From Ruegeria conchae (GTDB lineage Bacteria > Pseudomonadota > Alphaproteobacteria > Rhodobacterales > Rhodobacteraceae), in contig NZ_AEYW01000006.1 in the NCBI RefSeq assembly GCF_000192475.1, positions 682,001 through 746,000 on the forward strand: a stretch of 64,000 nucleotides of DNA, in the 5' to 3' direction. Position 1 is the stretch's first letter. Every line of letters begins with the position of its first letter. Under the pieces are notes generated by a model. It was given only the letters and a program-made list of their open reading frames with translations, was not told where the DNA came from and ran no database searches. The translations under genes and the position numbers were made by a program. Shown piece after piece: positions 1 through 9,568 of this stretch.

Positions 1-435
1 TTGCAGATCCGCAAGACCTGAACGGCGAAGAACCTCAATGTGCAAGAACACATCTTCGCTGCTTCCGAAGACATTGGCGAAGCCGAATCCCTTGCCTTTG
101 TCGAACCATTTGACACGCGCTGCCTCTAATGGAGCATTGCCGATCACGGTCGGATCAAGCTCCGCAAAGTCGGCCAGCATCATTGTTTCTGCCCGCACGG
201 GTGGATCAACGCTGATCACTTCGACCGCCTGAACACCGCGATCAGTTTTGTGCGTCATAATCTCGATACCAGCACCGTCGGCGACCGAGCTCTGACCAAA
301 ATTGCGCAACACATTGACATGCAACAGTATGTCCGGACCGCCATCGTCGGACACAACAAATCCGTATCCCTTTGCGGGATCGAACCATTTAACGTGTCCA
401 TGGACGCGATACATGCTGTTCAAATCTTCTGGCAC
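1..435 (-). CDS. Double cold-shock-domain protein (3' end cut by window edge)
   Basis: Reverse-strand translation gives a cold-shock domain near residues 8-70, with the RNA-binding stretches VKWFDPAKGYGFV and DILLHV. A linker follows, then a second domain starts (VKWFDKGKGFGFA, DVFLHI) and runs off the window at 145 codons. Tandem cold-shock domains in one protein of about 180 residues are typical of Rhodobacterales. Such proteins bind single-stranded RNA or DNA in the cytoplasm. I chose the GTG at 435 because GGGA lies five bases upstream; the first in-frame ATG is at 414. The C-terminus is missing. It transcribes leftward, the same direction as pdxH upstream of it. Confidence 0.88.
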   Translation of the reverse strand, partial: MPEDLNSMYRVHGHVKWFDPAKGYGFVVSDDGGPDILLHVNVLRNFGQSSVADGAGIEIMTHKTDRGVQAVEVISVDPPVRAETMMLADFAELDPTVIGNAPLEAARVKWFDKGKGFGFANVFGSSEDVFLHIEVLRRSGLADLQ

Positions 436-556
436 TGTTTTCCCGTTACGATAATAGGCAAGCCGTTAAGGGTTTGTTGTTTATGATATTCACTCGCAAA
501 TTCAAGCTGAAAAAAACTATTAATAGCAATCAGTTGCATTTCACGGTACGCGAACA

Positions 557-1162
557 TCACGGATTCAACCTCTGCACTTGCCAATCGGAATCGGCGTTAC
601 GCCTCTTCCATTGAAACCTGTCATGCAACCTGAAGGCTCCATCAGCCCAGAATTCCACTTCGACAGGTGAAACCCGATACCCTCCCCAGAATTCCGGGCG
701 CGGCGGATTGGGTCCCAACTTTGCCGTCACCTTTGCCACCTCGGCCATCAAAGATGCCCGGCTCTCCAGAGGTTGCGACTGGCGAGAGGCCCAGGCACCC
801 AGACGGCTCTTAAGCGAGCGCGAGGCATAATACGCGTCTGCCCCAGGCCCGTCTTCTTTGCTGACTATACCACGAACTCGAATTTGACGCCGCAAAGATT
901 TCCAGTGCATCACAAATGCCGCTTTATGGGCACTGTCCAGTTCCTGTGCCTTGGCGCTGTTATAGTTCGTATAGAAGACAAATGCGTCTTTTTCGATTTC
1001 TTTCAGCAGAACCATTCTTGCATTAGGCAAACCTTCCGAATCCACGGTTGCCAATGCAATCGCGTTCGGATCGTTTGGTTCGGTCTTTTCCGCCTCAGCC
1101 AGCCACCGACCCGCGATTTCAAACGGATCAGTCCCGGCAAAGATGCCATTGTGCTCGTTCAT
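557..1162 (-). CDS. pdxH: Pyridoxamine 5'-phosphate oxidase
   Basis: FMN-dependent oxidase that converts pyridoxine or pyridoxamine 5'-phosphate to pyridoxal 5'-phosphate, the last step of vitamin B6 salvage. The 201-residue protein has the usual family length. Visible signatures are the FMN-binding [11 protein letters not shown], the central LRRQIRVRG, and the C-terminal dimerisation segment with EFWGG and RLHDR. I prefer the ATG at 1162 over the one at 1168: the AGGGG ribosome site abuts the first ATG but sits six bases from the second. It is divergent from fabI, with about 130 bases of shared upstream DNA. Confidence 0.95.
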   Translation of the reverse strand: MNEHNGIFAGTDPFEIAGRWLAEAEKTEPNDPNAIALATVDSEGLPNARMVLLKEIEKDAFVFYTNYNSAKAQELDSAHKAAFVMHWKSLRRQIRVRGIVSKEDGPGADAYYASRSLKSRLGAWASRQSQPLESRASLMAEVAKVTAKLGPNPPRPEFWGGYRVSPVEVEFWADGAFRLHDRFQWKRRNADSDWQVQRLNP

Positions 1163-1296
1163 TTCCATCCCCTGGAAATAATTAACCCGACCCTAAGGCG
1201 AGAACCCGCTGCGGGCAAGAGCGCATGGCCTTGCCGCAGGACAATCAATGGCATAAACCAACTCAACACAATGCGACGACAGGCGGAGAACCGAAG

Positions 1297-2103
1297 ATGT
1301 CAAATCAGTTGATGGCCGGAAAACGCGGCCTCATCATGGGACTGGCCAATGACAAATCAATCGCATGGGGGATAGCCCGCGCCTTGTCCGACGCCGGGGC
1401 CGAACTGGCCTTTTCCTATCAGGGAGACGCGCTGAAAAAACGTGTCGACCCGCTGGCTGCGCAATTGGGCAGCGAAATCGTTCTGCCCTGCGATGTCAGC
1501 GACGAGGAATCGATTGATAACCTTTTCAACTCGCTTGAAGAGAAATGGGGAAGGCTTGACTTTGTTGTTCACGCCATTGGCTTTTCTGACAAGAACGAGC
1601 TTCGTGGGCGCTACGTCGACACATCGCGCGCTAACTTCAATCTGACGATGGACGTATCGGTCTACTCTTTTACAGCCGTTATGCAGCGCGCAGAGAAGAT
1701 GATGGGCGAAGGCGGTAGCGCAGTCACCCTCACCTATTACGGCGCTGAACAGGTCATGCCCCATTATAATGTTATGGGTGTCGCCAAGGCTGCGCTTGAG
1801 GCATCGGTCAAGTATCTGGCTGAGGATCTGGGAAAAGACGGTATTCGCGTCAACTCGATCTCGGCGGGTCCAATCAAGACACTCGCAGCCAGCGGCATCG
1901 GCGATTTCCGCTATATCATGAAGTGGAACGAGTATAATTCTCCGCTGCGTCGCAACGTGACCATCGATGATGTCGGCAAATCAGCGCTGTACCTGCTGTC
2001 AGACCTCAGCAGCGGTGTGACCGGAGAGAATCTGCACGTGGATTCGGGATATCACATCGTCGGAATGAAGGCCGTCGACGCGCCGGATGTTGAAAAAGGA
2101 TAA
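1297..2103 (+). CDS. fabI: Enoyl-[acyl-carrier-protein] reductase (NADH)
   Basis: Short-chain-dehydrogenase-fold enzyme that reduces enoyl-ACP in the last step of each fatty-acid elongation cycle. The 268-residue protein shows the nucleotide-binding GLANDKSIAWG near residues 15-25 and the FabI Tyr-x6-Lys pair at Y157/K164. FabI of this type is normally the triclosan target. The ATG at 1297 is preceded by GGCGGAG at good spacing; an in-frame ATG at 1225 would add 24 residues unlike the family. It lies seven bases before gpt and is probably co-transcribed with it. Confidence 0.95.
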   Translation: MSNQLMAGKRGLIMGLANDKSIAWGIARALSDAGAELAFSYQGDALKKRVDPLAAQLGSEIVLPCDVSDEESIDNLFNSLEEKWGRLDFVVHAIGFSDKNELRGRYVDTSRANFNLTMDVSVYSFTAVMQRAEKMMGEGGSAVTLTYYGAEQVMPHYNVMGVAKAALEASVKYLAEDLGKDGIRVNSISAGPIKTLAASGIGDFRYIMKWNEYNSPLRRNVTIDDVGKSALYLLSDLSSGVTGENLHVDSGYHIVGMKAVDAPDVEKG

Positions 2104-2109
2104 AAGACC

Positions 2110-2619
2110 ATGAGCGCCAAGGACCGCCTGCCCCACGAAAAAGGCTTCCACATCAGCTGGGATCAGATTCATCGCGACTCGCGCGCCCTGGCTTGGCGTC
2201 TGGATGGGCAAGGTCCAGATGATGGCGCTTGGCGTGCCGTCGTAGCGATCACTCGAGGCGGAATGGCTCCTGCGATGATCGTCAGCCGTGAACTGGATAT
2301 CCGCACGGTCGATACCGTCAGCGTGCGGTCGTATCACCACCAGTCACAGGGTGAGGCTGAGATTCTAAAAGCCCCCAATGCTGATTTGATGGGCGATGGG
2401 ACGGGTATCCTGATCATAGATGATCTGGTCGACAGTGGAAAAACGCTTGAACTCGTGCGCGAAATGTATCCCAAGGCGCATTTCGCGACCGTATATGCCA
2501 AACCCAAGGGCCGACCCATGGTTGATACCTTTATTACCGAGGTCAGCCAAGACACCTGGATCTTCTTCCCATGGGATATGGCCTTGCAATATGTCGAGCC
2601 TTACCGGGGTACCGATTGA
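2110..2619 (+). CDS. gpt: Xanthine-guanine phosphoribosyltransferase
   Basis: Type I phosphoribosyltransferase that salvages guanine and xanthine to GMP and XMP using PRPP. The 169-residue length is right for the family. The PRPP-binding motif [13 protein letters not shown] is at about residues 100-112, and a phosphate-binding ITRGGMAP loop is near residue 47. It follows fabI closely and precedes an aminotransferase by 40 bases, which suggests one transcript. The alternative is another purine phosphoribosyltransferase of the same fold, but the overall match to bacterial Gpt is good. Confidence 0.9.
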   Translation: MSAKDRLPHEKGFHISWDQIHRDSRALAWRLDGQGPDDGAWRAVVAITRGGMAPAMIVSRELDIRTVDTVSVRSYHHQSQGEAEILKAPNADLMGDGTGILIIDDLVDSGKTLELVREMYPKAHFATVYAKPKGRPMVDTFITEVSQDTWIFFPWDMALQYVEPYRGTD

Positions 2620-2658
2620 TCAAGCGTTTTGCTTGAACACCAAAAACACGGACTTTCC

Positions 2659-3834
2659 ATGAATATGACCCGTACCGCCGCCACCTTTGCCCCTCCGGTG
2701 ATGGAGGCGCGGCGTTGGCTGGACGGGGTCGAGTTTCCTGAAGACCGTCCGCTGATCAATGTCAGTCAAGCGGCTCCGGTCGATCCACCGCCACTGGCCT
2801 TGCGGCAAGCTATGGCCGAATTCACAGTCGAACAGGACAGCGCACATCTCTATGGCCCAGTTCTGGGCAATGATGAATTACGGACCGAGCTGGCTGCACA
2901 GATCAGCGAACACTACGAAGCAAGAATTAAGGCTAATCAGGTCGCGATTACCTCGGGCTGCAATCAGGCTTTCTCGGCCGTGATCTCGGCGATTACGGAT
3001 CAGGGTGATGAGGTCATTCTGCCAACCCCGTGGTATTTCAATCACAAAATGTGGCTGGATATGGCCGGTGTCAAAGCCATCGACTTGCCCACCAGTAACG
3101 ATCTGTTGCCCGACCCCGAGATGGCGCGCGCACTGATCACCAAGAAAACGCGGGCCATTGCATTGGTCACGCCGAACAATCCCGGTGGTGTCGAATACCC
3201 ATCAGACCTGGTACGCCGCTTCTATGAACTCGCGCAGGAAACAGGGATTCGTCTGTTGGTTGATGAAACCTATCGCGATTTCGACAGCCGATCTGGTGCG
3301 CCACATGAATTGTTCCAGCAGCCAGATTGGGACGATACCTTTGTGCATCTCTACTCGTTCTCGAAAGCCTATCGCCTGACTGGGCACCGAGTCGGCGCAA
3401 TCGCTGCCGGTACACCGCTTTTGTCGGAGATTGAGAAGTTTTTAGACACCGTTGCGATCTGCCCCGGCCAGATCGGTCAATTCGCTGCGCTTTGGGGAAT
3501 GCAGAACCTGTCTCATTGGGTTGCCGCTGAGCGTGATGAGATTCTAGACCGAAGGGCTGCAATTGCCGAAGGAATGCCTCGGCTAGAGGCAAAAGGCTGG
3601 CGTCTTCTGGGGCTGGGTGCTTACTTCGCCTATCTCGAACACCCCTATCAAATCGCATCGGACGATTTGGCCCGGCAGTTGGTGCCTGAGGCGGGCATTC
3701 TGCTGTTGCCCGGAACCATGTTCATGCCCGCGCATGACCCGACTGGGAAACAACAGGTCCGCATCGCGTTTGCCAATCTCGATCGCGCCGGAATCGCGCA
3801 ATTGTTCGACCGTTTGCCGGCCCTGTCCTTCTAA
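2659..3834 (+). CDS. PLP-dependent class I/II aminotransferase
   Basis: Fold-type I aminotransferase of 391 residues. Visible are the SGCNQAF loop, the cofactor-contacting TPNNPGGVEYP, the VDETYRDF strand with the pyridoxal-N-binding Asp, the lysine region SFSKAYRLTGHRVG (Schiff-base Lys) and a C-terminal RIAF arginine. It acts in amino-acid metabolism, but the substrate cannot be read from sequence; aspartate- or aromatic-type are both possible. The ATG at 2659 is chosen; an upstream ATG at 2629 would add ten residues that overlap the spacer after gpt. No clear Shine-Dalgarno is seen. Confidence 0.85.
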   Translation: MNMTRTAATFAPPVMEARRWLDGVEFPEDRPLINVSQAAPVDPPPLALRQAMAEFTVEQDSAHLYGPVLGNDELRTELAAQISEHYEARIKANQVAITSGCNQAFSAVISAITDQGDEVILPTPWYFNHKMWLDMAGVKAIDLPTSNDLLPDPEMARALITKKTRAIALVTPNNPGGVEYPSDLVRRFYELAQETGIRLLVDETYRDFDSRSGAPHELFQQPDWDDTFVHLYSFSKAYRLTGHRVGAIAAGTPLLSEIEKFLDTVAICPGQIGQFAALWGMQNLSHWVAAERDEILDRRAAIAEGMPRLEAKGWRLLGLGAYFAYLEHPYQIASDDLARQLVPEAGILLLPGTMFMPAHDPTGKQQVRIAFANLDRAGIAQLFDRLPALSF

Positions 3835-3915
3835 GCTTGCCCCTCGACTGCACGCATCGTATTCAGGGCCGCAACTAGCAGGGCAGACACTCGCCGACCA
3901 AACCAAGAGGGCACC

Positions 3916-5757
3916 ATGGCCGCAGGCATGAAAAACCTATCCAAAACCTTTGTCTGGATTCTCATGGGTCTTTTGATGCTGGGCCTTGCTGGCTTTGGCG
4001 CCACCAGCCTGACCGGAACCGTGCGTACTGTTGCGCAGGTCGGTGATGAGAGTGTTTCGGTCGACGAATACTTCCGCGAACTTCAGCGCGAAATCAGGGC
4101 GGTCGAGGCGCAAACCGGACAGCCAATGCAGATTTCGCAAGCGCACGATCTTGGATTGGACCAATTGGCCTTGTCGCGTCTGATTGCACTGGCCGCGCTG
4201 GACAATGAAGTCGGGCAGCTTGGCATTTCGATCGGCGACGAGAACCTGCAGAACGAGATCGTCCAGATACCCGCATTCCAGGGGGTGAACGGTACATTCG
4301 ACCGCGAAGCCTATCGCTTTCAGCTCGAACAGGTCGGGATGACTGATTCCGAGTTCGAATCGGATTTGCGCAAGGAATCTGCCCGCACAATCGTGCAGGG
4401 TGCAGTCATGGGCGGGGTTGAGATGCCGCGTGCTCTGACCGAAGCAATGGCGAACTATGTACTGGCCCGCCGCAGCTTTACCGTGGCGACGCTGTCCGCA
4501 GACGCGTTGGAGACGCCCGTGGCAGAACCGACAGAAGATCAGATTCAGACATTCTATGACGAGAACACTGATCTGTTTACACTGCCCCGCACCAAGCAAC
4601 TGACGTATGCCATTTTGTCACCAGAGATGCTGCTTGATACGATTGAGATCGACGAAGACTCGTTGCGCCGCCTCTACGACCAGCGCGCAGAACAGTATTT
4701 CCAGCCCGAGCGCCGTTTGGTCGAACGCCTGACCTATCCCAGCGAAGAAGCCGCAACCGAGGCCCTGGCTCAGCTGGAGGTTGGTGGAGCAGATTTTGAA
4801 CAACTGGTCCGCGATCGGCAACTTGAGCTGGGCGATGTAGATCTGGGTGACGTCACCCGCGAGGACCTTGGCGATGCCGCTGATGCTGTATTCGCTGCCG
4901 AGATCGACGATGTCGTCGGCCCGCTCCCATCTGTTTTTGGTCCAGCCTTGTTCCGGATCAACGGATCACTGGCAGAAAACAATGTAAGCTTTGAAGATGC
5001 TGAGCCCGAGTTGCGTGATGAACTTGCCTCAGATCGCGCGCGCCGTCAGATCGAGGCGCAGGCCGAGGACATCAACGACTTGCTTGCTGGCGGCGCAACG
5101 CTGGAAGAATTGGTCGATGAGACTGAATTGGAACTGGGCCAGATCGACTGGACCCAGCAAAGCGATGATGGCGTTGCCGCCTATGACGGCTTCCGCGCCG
5201 CCGCTGAGGCCGTGCAAGAGGGTGATTTTCCCGAAGTCGCGTTCCTCGAAGACGGTTCAATCTTTGCTTTGCGCCTGAATGAAGTGCTTGAGCCCCGCCC
5301 CGAACCGCTTGAAAATGCCCGAGGGCGGGTTGCTGAGGCCTGGACACAAGCAGAGACCGCGAAGGCGCTACAAAATCAGGCAAACTCGGTGCTGACCCAA
5401 TTGGCGACGGATGGAGATTTCACGGCGACTGGCCTGCCCTTCCGGGTCGAAAACGCCCTGACGCGCACTGCGTTCCTTGAGGATACTCCGGTAGATTTCA
5501 TGACACAGGTCTTCGAGCTGGAACCGGGTGAATTACGCGTCATTCCCGGAAACGGCACTGCCCTGATCGTGCGCTTGGATGAAGAGCTGCCACCAGCCGA
5601 GACCGACGAACAGCGTCAGATGCAGGATGCTCTTGCAGCACAGTTTGACCAGGCACTGGCGCAGAACATCTTTGATATCTATGTGCGCAACGCCCAGACC
5701 CGCGCGCGCCCAGTACTGGATCAGCAAGCGCTGAACGCGGTACGGTCAAGCTATTAA
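3916..5757 (+). CDS. PpiD-like peptidyl-prolyl isomerase / periplasmic folding chaperone
   Basis: The 613-residue protein has an N-terminal membrane anchor (about residues 14-36) followed by a SurA/PpiD-type N-terminal chaperone region. A parvulin-like segment lies near residues 230-350 and there is a long acidic C-terminal part. PpiD proteins sit in the inner membrane facing the periplasm and assist folding of secreted proteins. The isomerase domain looks divergent, so chaperone action may outweigh catalysis. The start has GAGGG four bases upstream. It precedes trpE by 11 bases, an arrangement I recall as common in Rhodobacteraceae. Confidence 0.85.
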   Translation: MAAGMKNLSKTFVWILMGLLMLGLAGFGATSLTGTVRTVAQVGDESVSVDEYFRELQREIRAVEAQTGQPMQISQAHDLGLDQLALSRLIALAALDNEVGQLGISIGDENLQNEIVQIPAFQGVNGTFDREAYRFQLEQVGMTDSEFESDLRKESARTIVQGAVMGGVEMPRALTEAMANYVLARRSFTVATLSADALETPVAEPTEDQIQTFYDENTDLFTLPRTKQLTYAILSPEMLLDTIEIDEDSLRRLYDQRAEQYFQPERRLVERLTYPSEEAATEALAQLEVGGADFEQLVRDRQLELGDVDLGDVTREDLGDAADAVFAAEIDDVVGPLPSVFGPALFRINGSLAENNVSFEDAEPELRDELASDRARRQIEAQAEDINDLLAGGATLEELVDETELELGQIDWTQQSDDGVAAYDGFRAAAEAVQEGDFPEVAFLEDGSIFALRLNEVLEPRPEPLENARGRVAEAWTQAETAKALQNQANSVLTQLATDGDFTATGLPFRVENALTRTAFLEDTPVDFMTQVFELEPGELRVIPGNGTALIVRLDEELPPAETDEQRQMQDALAAQFDQALAQNIFDIYVRNAQTRARPVLDQQALNAVRSSY

Positions 5758-5768
5758 AGAGACAGCAC

Positions 5769-7280
5769 ATGGCCCTGACCCCAGAATTCGAAACTTTCGC
5801 GCGCGCCTATGACGCGGGTGAAAATCAGGTCGTCTATACCCGGCTTGCCGCCGATCTGGATACGCCTGTGTCCTTAATGCTCAAGCTGACGGGCGCACAA
5901 AAAGACGCCTTCATGCTCGAATCGGTGACCGGTGGCGAGGTGCGCGGTCGTTACTCGATCATTGGCATGAAACCCGATCTCGTCTGGCGGTGTCATGGCG
6001 AAACATCGGCCCTGAACCGGTCGGCCCGGTTTGATGCCGACGCGTTTCAGCCACAGGATGGCAATCCGATGGATAACCTGCGCGATTTGCTGGCCGAAAG
6101 CCGCATCGCGCTGCCTGACGATCTACCACAGGCAGCTGCCGGGCTGTTTGGCTATCTGGGCTATGACATGGTGCGGCTTGTGGAATACTTGCCGGATGTG
6201 AACCCCGACCCGCTGGGCCTGCCGGATGCGATCATGCTGCGGCCTTCGGTGATCGCCGTATTGGACGGTGTTAAAGGTGAGGTCACTGTGGTGTCTCCGG
6301 CCTGGGTCAGCGACGGACAATCCGCTAAAGCCGCATATGCACAAGCTGCAGAGCGTGTCATGGACGCTGTGCGTGATCTGGAGCGCGCAATGCCCGCCGA
6401 GACACGCGATCTGGGCGACGCGATTGAAGTTGGTCCTCCAGTATCCAACTTCACCAAATCGGGCTACATGGAGGCCGTTGAAAAGGCCAAGGAATATATC
6501 CGCGCAGGCGATATCTTCCAGGTTGTCCCAGCCCAACGCTGGACGCAGGACTTTCCGCAACCTCCGTTTGCCCTCTACCGGTCTTTGCGGCGTACGAATC
6601 CGTCGCCCTTCATGTTCTATTTCAACTTCGGTGGCTTTCAGGTCGTAGGCGCGAGCCCTGAAATCCTGGTCCGCGCCTTTGGGGATGAAGTCACGATCCG
6701 CCCAATCGCAGGCACTCGACCGCGAGGCGCAACGCCCGAGGAAGACAAGGCCAACGAAATCGATCTGCTTGCCGACAAAAAGGAACTGGCCGAGCACCTC
6801 ATGCTGTTGGACCTTGGACGCAACGATACGGGCCGTGTGTCCAAGATCGGAACCGTCCGCCCCACCGAAGAGTTCATTATCGAACGCTACAGCCACGTGA
6901 TGCACATCGTGTCGAACGTGGTCGGAGAACTTGCCGAAGACAAAGACGCGCTGGATGCCTTCTTTGCCGGGATGCCTGCGGGTACAGTCTCGGGCGCGCC
7001 AAAAGTGCGCGCGATGGAGATTATCGACGAGTTGGAGCCCGAAAAACGCGGCATCTACGGTGGCGGTGTTGGGTATTTCAGCGCTGGTGGCGACATGGAC
7101 ATGTGCATCGCTTTGCGTACGGCCATCGTGAAAGACCACAAGCTGTATATCCAAGCTGGCGGCGGCGTTGTCTATGATAGCGACCCCGAGGCGGAATATA
7201 TGGAGACCGTGCACAAATCGAACGCGATCCGACGCGCGGCGGCAGATGCGGCGCGTTTTACCGGCAGCGGAAACAGCTGA
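5769..7280 (+). CDS. trpE: Anthranilate synthase component I
   Basis: Chorismate-using subunit that makes anthranilate, the first committed step of tryptophan synthesis, with ammonia supplied by TrpG. The 503-residue protein carries the N-terminal regulatory region (LESVTGGEVRGRYSIIG, which contains the Leu-Glu-Ser of the tryptophan-binding site). The C-terminal catalytic core follows, with PIAGTRPRG, DLGRNDTGRV, and GTVSGAPKVRAMEI. It is separated from trpG by an oppositely oriented gene, so the synthase subunits are not in one operon here. No leader peptide rich in Trp codons was noticed before it. Confidence 0.96.
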   Translation: MALTPEFETFARAYDAGENQVVYTRLAADLDTPVSLMLKLTGAQKDAFMLESVTGGEVRGRYSIIGMKPDLVWRCHGETSALNRSARFDADAFQPQDGNPMDNLRDLLAESRIALPDDLPQAAAGLFGYLGYDMVRLVEYLPDVNPDPLGLPDAIMLRPSVIAVLDGVKGEVTVVSPAWVSDGQSAKAAYAQAAERVMDAVRDLERAMPAETRDLGDAIEVGPPVSNFTKSGYMEAVEKAKEYIRAGDIFQVVPAQRWTQDFPQPPFALYRSLRRTNPSPFMFYFNFGGFQVVGASPEILVRAFGDEVTIRPIAGTRPRGATPEEDKANEIDLLADKKELAEHLMLLDLGRNDTGRVSKIGTVRPTEEFIIERYSHVMHIVSNVVGELAEDKDALDAFFAGMPAGTVSGAPKVRAMEIIDELEPEKRGIYGGGVGYFSAGGDMDMCIALRTAIVKDHKLYIQAGGGVVYDSDPEAEYMETVHKSNAIRRAAADAARFTGSGNS

Positions 7281-7283
7281 GCA

Positions 7284-7303
7284 AGCGGCAACAAGGTGCC
7301 GCT
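7284..7303. terminator. Hairpin between convergent stops
   Basis: A perfect 7-bp inverted repeat (AGCGGCA, six-base loop, TGCCGCT) fills the 24-base gap between the stop of trpE and the stop of the opposing gene. There is no T-run on either side, so it is not a textbook intrinsic terminator. Its position suggests a bidirectional stop or 3'-end stabiliser. Confidence 0.4.
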
Positions 7304-7304
7304 A

Positions 7305-8789
7305 TTACCCGTCCGTCAAGGCTTCGGAAGCACCTTGTTCGACCTCTTTCATCATCACGGCTGAGATCGGTGCCATCGCCACCCGGCTGCCGCGATCCTC
7401 AAGCCCCCACAGCAACAAGGCCGAGATCGTTTCGGGGCGCAATCGGCCAAGCATTACGACCGCACCCTCCTGCCCGGCGCGGAATGCGGCTTGATCTAGA
7501 AAGCGCCGCATTATCTTGGGATCCTGCTTGGCCCCATCGAAATCGCGGAACACGACGCTAGACGGTACGCCATTGCGGGCGGCGAGTTTCTGCGCGGTGT
7601 TCAGACCATTGTCCTGCGTAACCAGCCCCCGGCCGGTATCACCTACAATCGCTGCGACCTGGTCTGCCAGTTTTCGGTTGCCCTGAATACCGCTTTCGAC
7701 GCCCTCTAAAATGCCTACTGTGTGGGGTAACTCATCCAACCACACCGACAAGGATACTTCTGCATCCTGAGCGCTGGCAGCTTCGTGCATGTCAATCATC
7801 GCCAGCACCTCAAAACCCGCTTCGCGATGGCGCGCCATTTTTTCGGCTGCATCCGGGTCTGACGGGCTGATGGCAAAGCTTAGCGGGTATGGAAAATCCT
7901 GAAGCGCCTCGACTCCAAATGCTCCTTCATCGTCGATCAAAATGATAGACATCAGTGGCTTGGCTTCGGGGTTCTCAAAGATCGCGGCATGCGCTTCGAT
8001 AGGTTTTGCCGCCACCTCAGGCACTACCTCGGATTGCTCAACGGGTGCGTCATCCCTTTCGGTCAGGGGTACGACACGTTTGCCGATCAGTGAATTAGAG
8101 CTCGCGGTCCCTTCCCCGCCAATTTGAGGCAGCGTCAGCACGCGCGGCTTGCTGACCGGGCGTGTATCTTCTTCGCCCTCAACGGCAATCGGGTTATCGT
8201 TAGGCATGCCCTCGGTTACCGGAACCTCAAAAGTTACGTCCGGCAATTCTTCGGTCTCGGGTTCCAATGCCGCCACTTGAGGTGCTTGTTCTTCAGGCGT
8301 TTCGTCCACGATCCGGGGTTCAGATACCGCTTCAGGCTCTGGCGCCGGAGGCGCGTCTGCAACCCTGGCCGGTTCAGCCTCTGGTCTGGGCGTCTCCGGT
8401 TCAGCAAGCGGTGGCGGCGGTGCTGTCGGCGCATCTGTCTGAACGGTCACCGCGGGTGTCGAAATTCCAGCAGGTGCTGCGGTGGCAACAGGCGATTCAC
8501 TTGACTGCGGAGGCGGCCCGGGCTCAAGCTCGACGTCTGCCAACCCATCCAGAGTATCTGACGAGAGTTCCGGGCTTTCGGGACCCGATGGTGGCAACTC
8601 AACCAAATCTGCATCGACACCAGTGCTATCGACATTCGCTGTTTCAGGCGCATCAGGCGCATCAGCCACTTCGGGTGCGGTTGCCGCGACTTCTGGCTTG
8701 CGCGACAAGGGGGTGGACAGCGACAGGACCGCGCCCAATGCCAGTACAGAGACCGCACCAGCGATCAATCCACCATAAAATCCGCTCAT
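7305..8789 (-). CDS. Divergent polysaccharide deacetylase (YibQ/DUF610-like), membrane-anchored
   Basis: The 494-residue protein starts with a membrane segment (about residues 2-26). A long, low-complexity Pro/Glu/Ala/Thr-rich periplasmic stretch follows to about residue 270. The C-terminal domain begins with MSIILIDDEGAFG and matches the divergent polysaccharide deacetylase family. These are envelope proteins; the enzymatic role of this branch is not established. The ATG at 8789 has GGCGAG upstream; an earlier ATG at 8861 would add 24 residues before the membrane segment. It lies between trpE and trpG on the opposite strand. Confidence 0.82.
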   Translation of the reverse strand: MSGFYGGLIAGAVSVLALGAVLSLSTPLSRKPEVAATAPEVADAPDAPETANVDSTGVDADLVELPPSGPESPELSSDTLDGLADVELEPGPPPQSSESPVATAAPAGISTPAVTVQTDAPTAPPPPLAEPETPRPEAEPARVADAPPAPEPEAVSEPRIVDETPEEQAPQVAALEPETEELPDVTFEVPVTEGMPNDNPIAVEGEEDTRPVSKPRVLTLPQIGGEGTASSNSLIGKRVVPLTERDDAPVEQSEVVPEVAAKPIEAHAAIFENPEAKPLMSIILIDDEGAFGVEALQDFPYPLSFAISPSDPDAAEKMARHREAGFEVLAMIDMHEAASAQDAEVSLSVWLDELPHTVGILEGVESGIQGNRKLADQVAAIVGDTGRGLVTQDNGLNTAQKLAARNGVPSSVVFRDFDGAKQDPKIMRRFLDQAAFRAGQEGAVVMLGRLRPETISALLLWGLEDRGSRVAMAPISAVMMKEVEQGASEALTDG

Positions 8790-8986
8790 CGAAATCTCGC
8801 CTCTCGCGTTGTTTCGTGCCTCAACCACCCATACGCCATCTTCTGCGGCGCTCACTTGCACTGCGCCAAGTTGGGTATGTCCTCTTGACGCTGCCGCACA
8901 AGCCTGAGCATGTATGTCCCGACATTATACCGCGCTCAAGGGCTGCATCGCCAGTCTGAAATGCCGATAGGAAGATAAGTGCCCAA

Positions 8987-9568
8987 ATGCTGCTGCTGAT
9001 CGACAACTATGACTCGTTTACCTACAACCTCGTTCACTATCTGGGCGAACTTGGGGCCGAGATGGTCGTGCGCCGGAATGATGCGCTGGACGTACAGGAA
9101 GCGATGGCGATGAACCCGGCTGGCATCCTGCTGAGCCCCGGCCCTTGTGATCCCGATCAGGCAGGTATCTGCCTTGCGCTGACCGAAGCGGCAGCCGAAA
9201 CGCAGACACCGCTGATGGGAGTCTGCCTCGGCCATCAAACCATTGGTCAGGTCTTTGGCGGAAAGGTCGTGCGATGCCATGAGATCGTGCATGGCAAGAT
9301 GGGCACGATGAATCACACTGGTAAAGGCGTATTCGCTGGTTTGCCGTCACCATTCGAGGCGACCCGCTACCACTCATTGGTCGTTGAACGCGAAAGCTTG
9401 CCCGAGTGCCTTGAGATCACCGCCGAACTTGAGGTTGGCACCATCATGGGCTTGCAGCACAAAGAGCTTCCCATTCACGGCGTCCAGTTCCATCCGGAAT
9501 CCATCGCATCCGAGCACGGTCATGCCCTGCTCAAGAATTTCCTGAATGAAATGAAAGTCCCCGCATGA
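8987..9568 (+). CDS. trpG: Anthranilate synthase component II (glutamine amidotransferase)
   Basis: Class I glutaminase subunit that feeds ammonia to TrpE. The 193-residue protein has [10 protein letters not shown] at the N-terminus, the nucleophile in [10 protein letters not shown] (C80), and the His/Glu of the triad in [10 protein letters not shown]. It starts a run in which every next gene overlaps or touches the last: its stop overlaps the trpD start by four bases (ATGA). In some bacteria this subunit is shared with folate synthesis as PabA; linkage to trpD and trpC supports tryptophan. Confidence 0.95.
   Translation: MLLLIDNYDSFTYNLVHYLGELGAEMVVRRNDALDVQEAMAMNPAGILLSPGPCDPDQAGICLALTEAAAETQTPLMGVCLGHQTIGQVFGGKVVRCHEIVHGKMGTMNHTGKGVFAGLPSPFEATRYHSLVVERESLPECLEITAELEVGTIMGLQHKELPIHGVQFHPESIASEHGHALLKNFLNEMKVPA

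Noticed and set aside
250-486. Plus-strand frame near the left edge
   Set aside because: Opposite strand of the double cold-shock-domain gene, which has clear RNA-binding motifs.
6123-7214. A 363-codon minus-strand frame inside trpE
   Set aside because: Antisense shadow of trpE; rich in His and Arg, no domain recognised.
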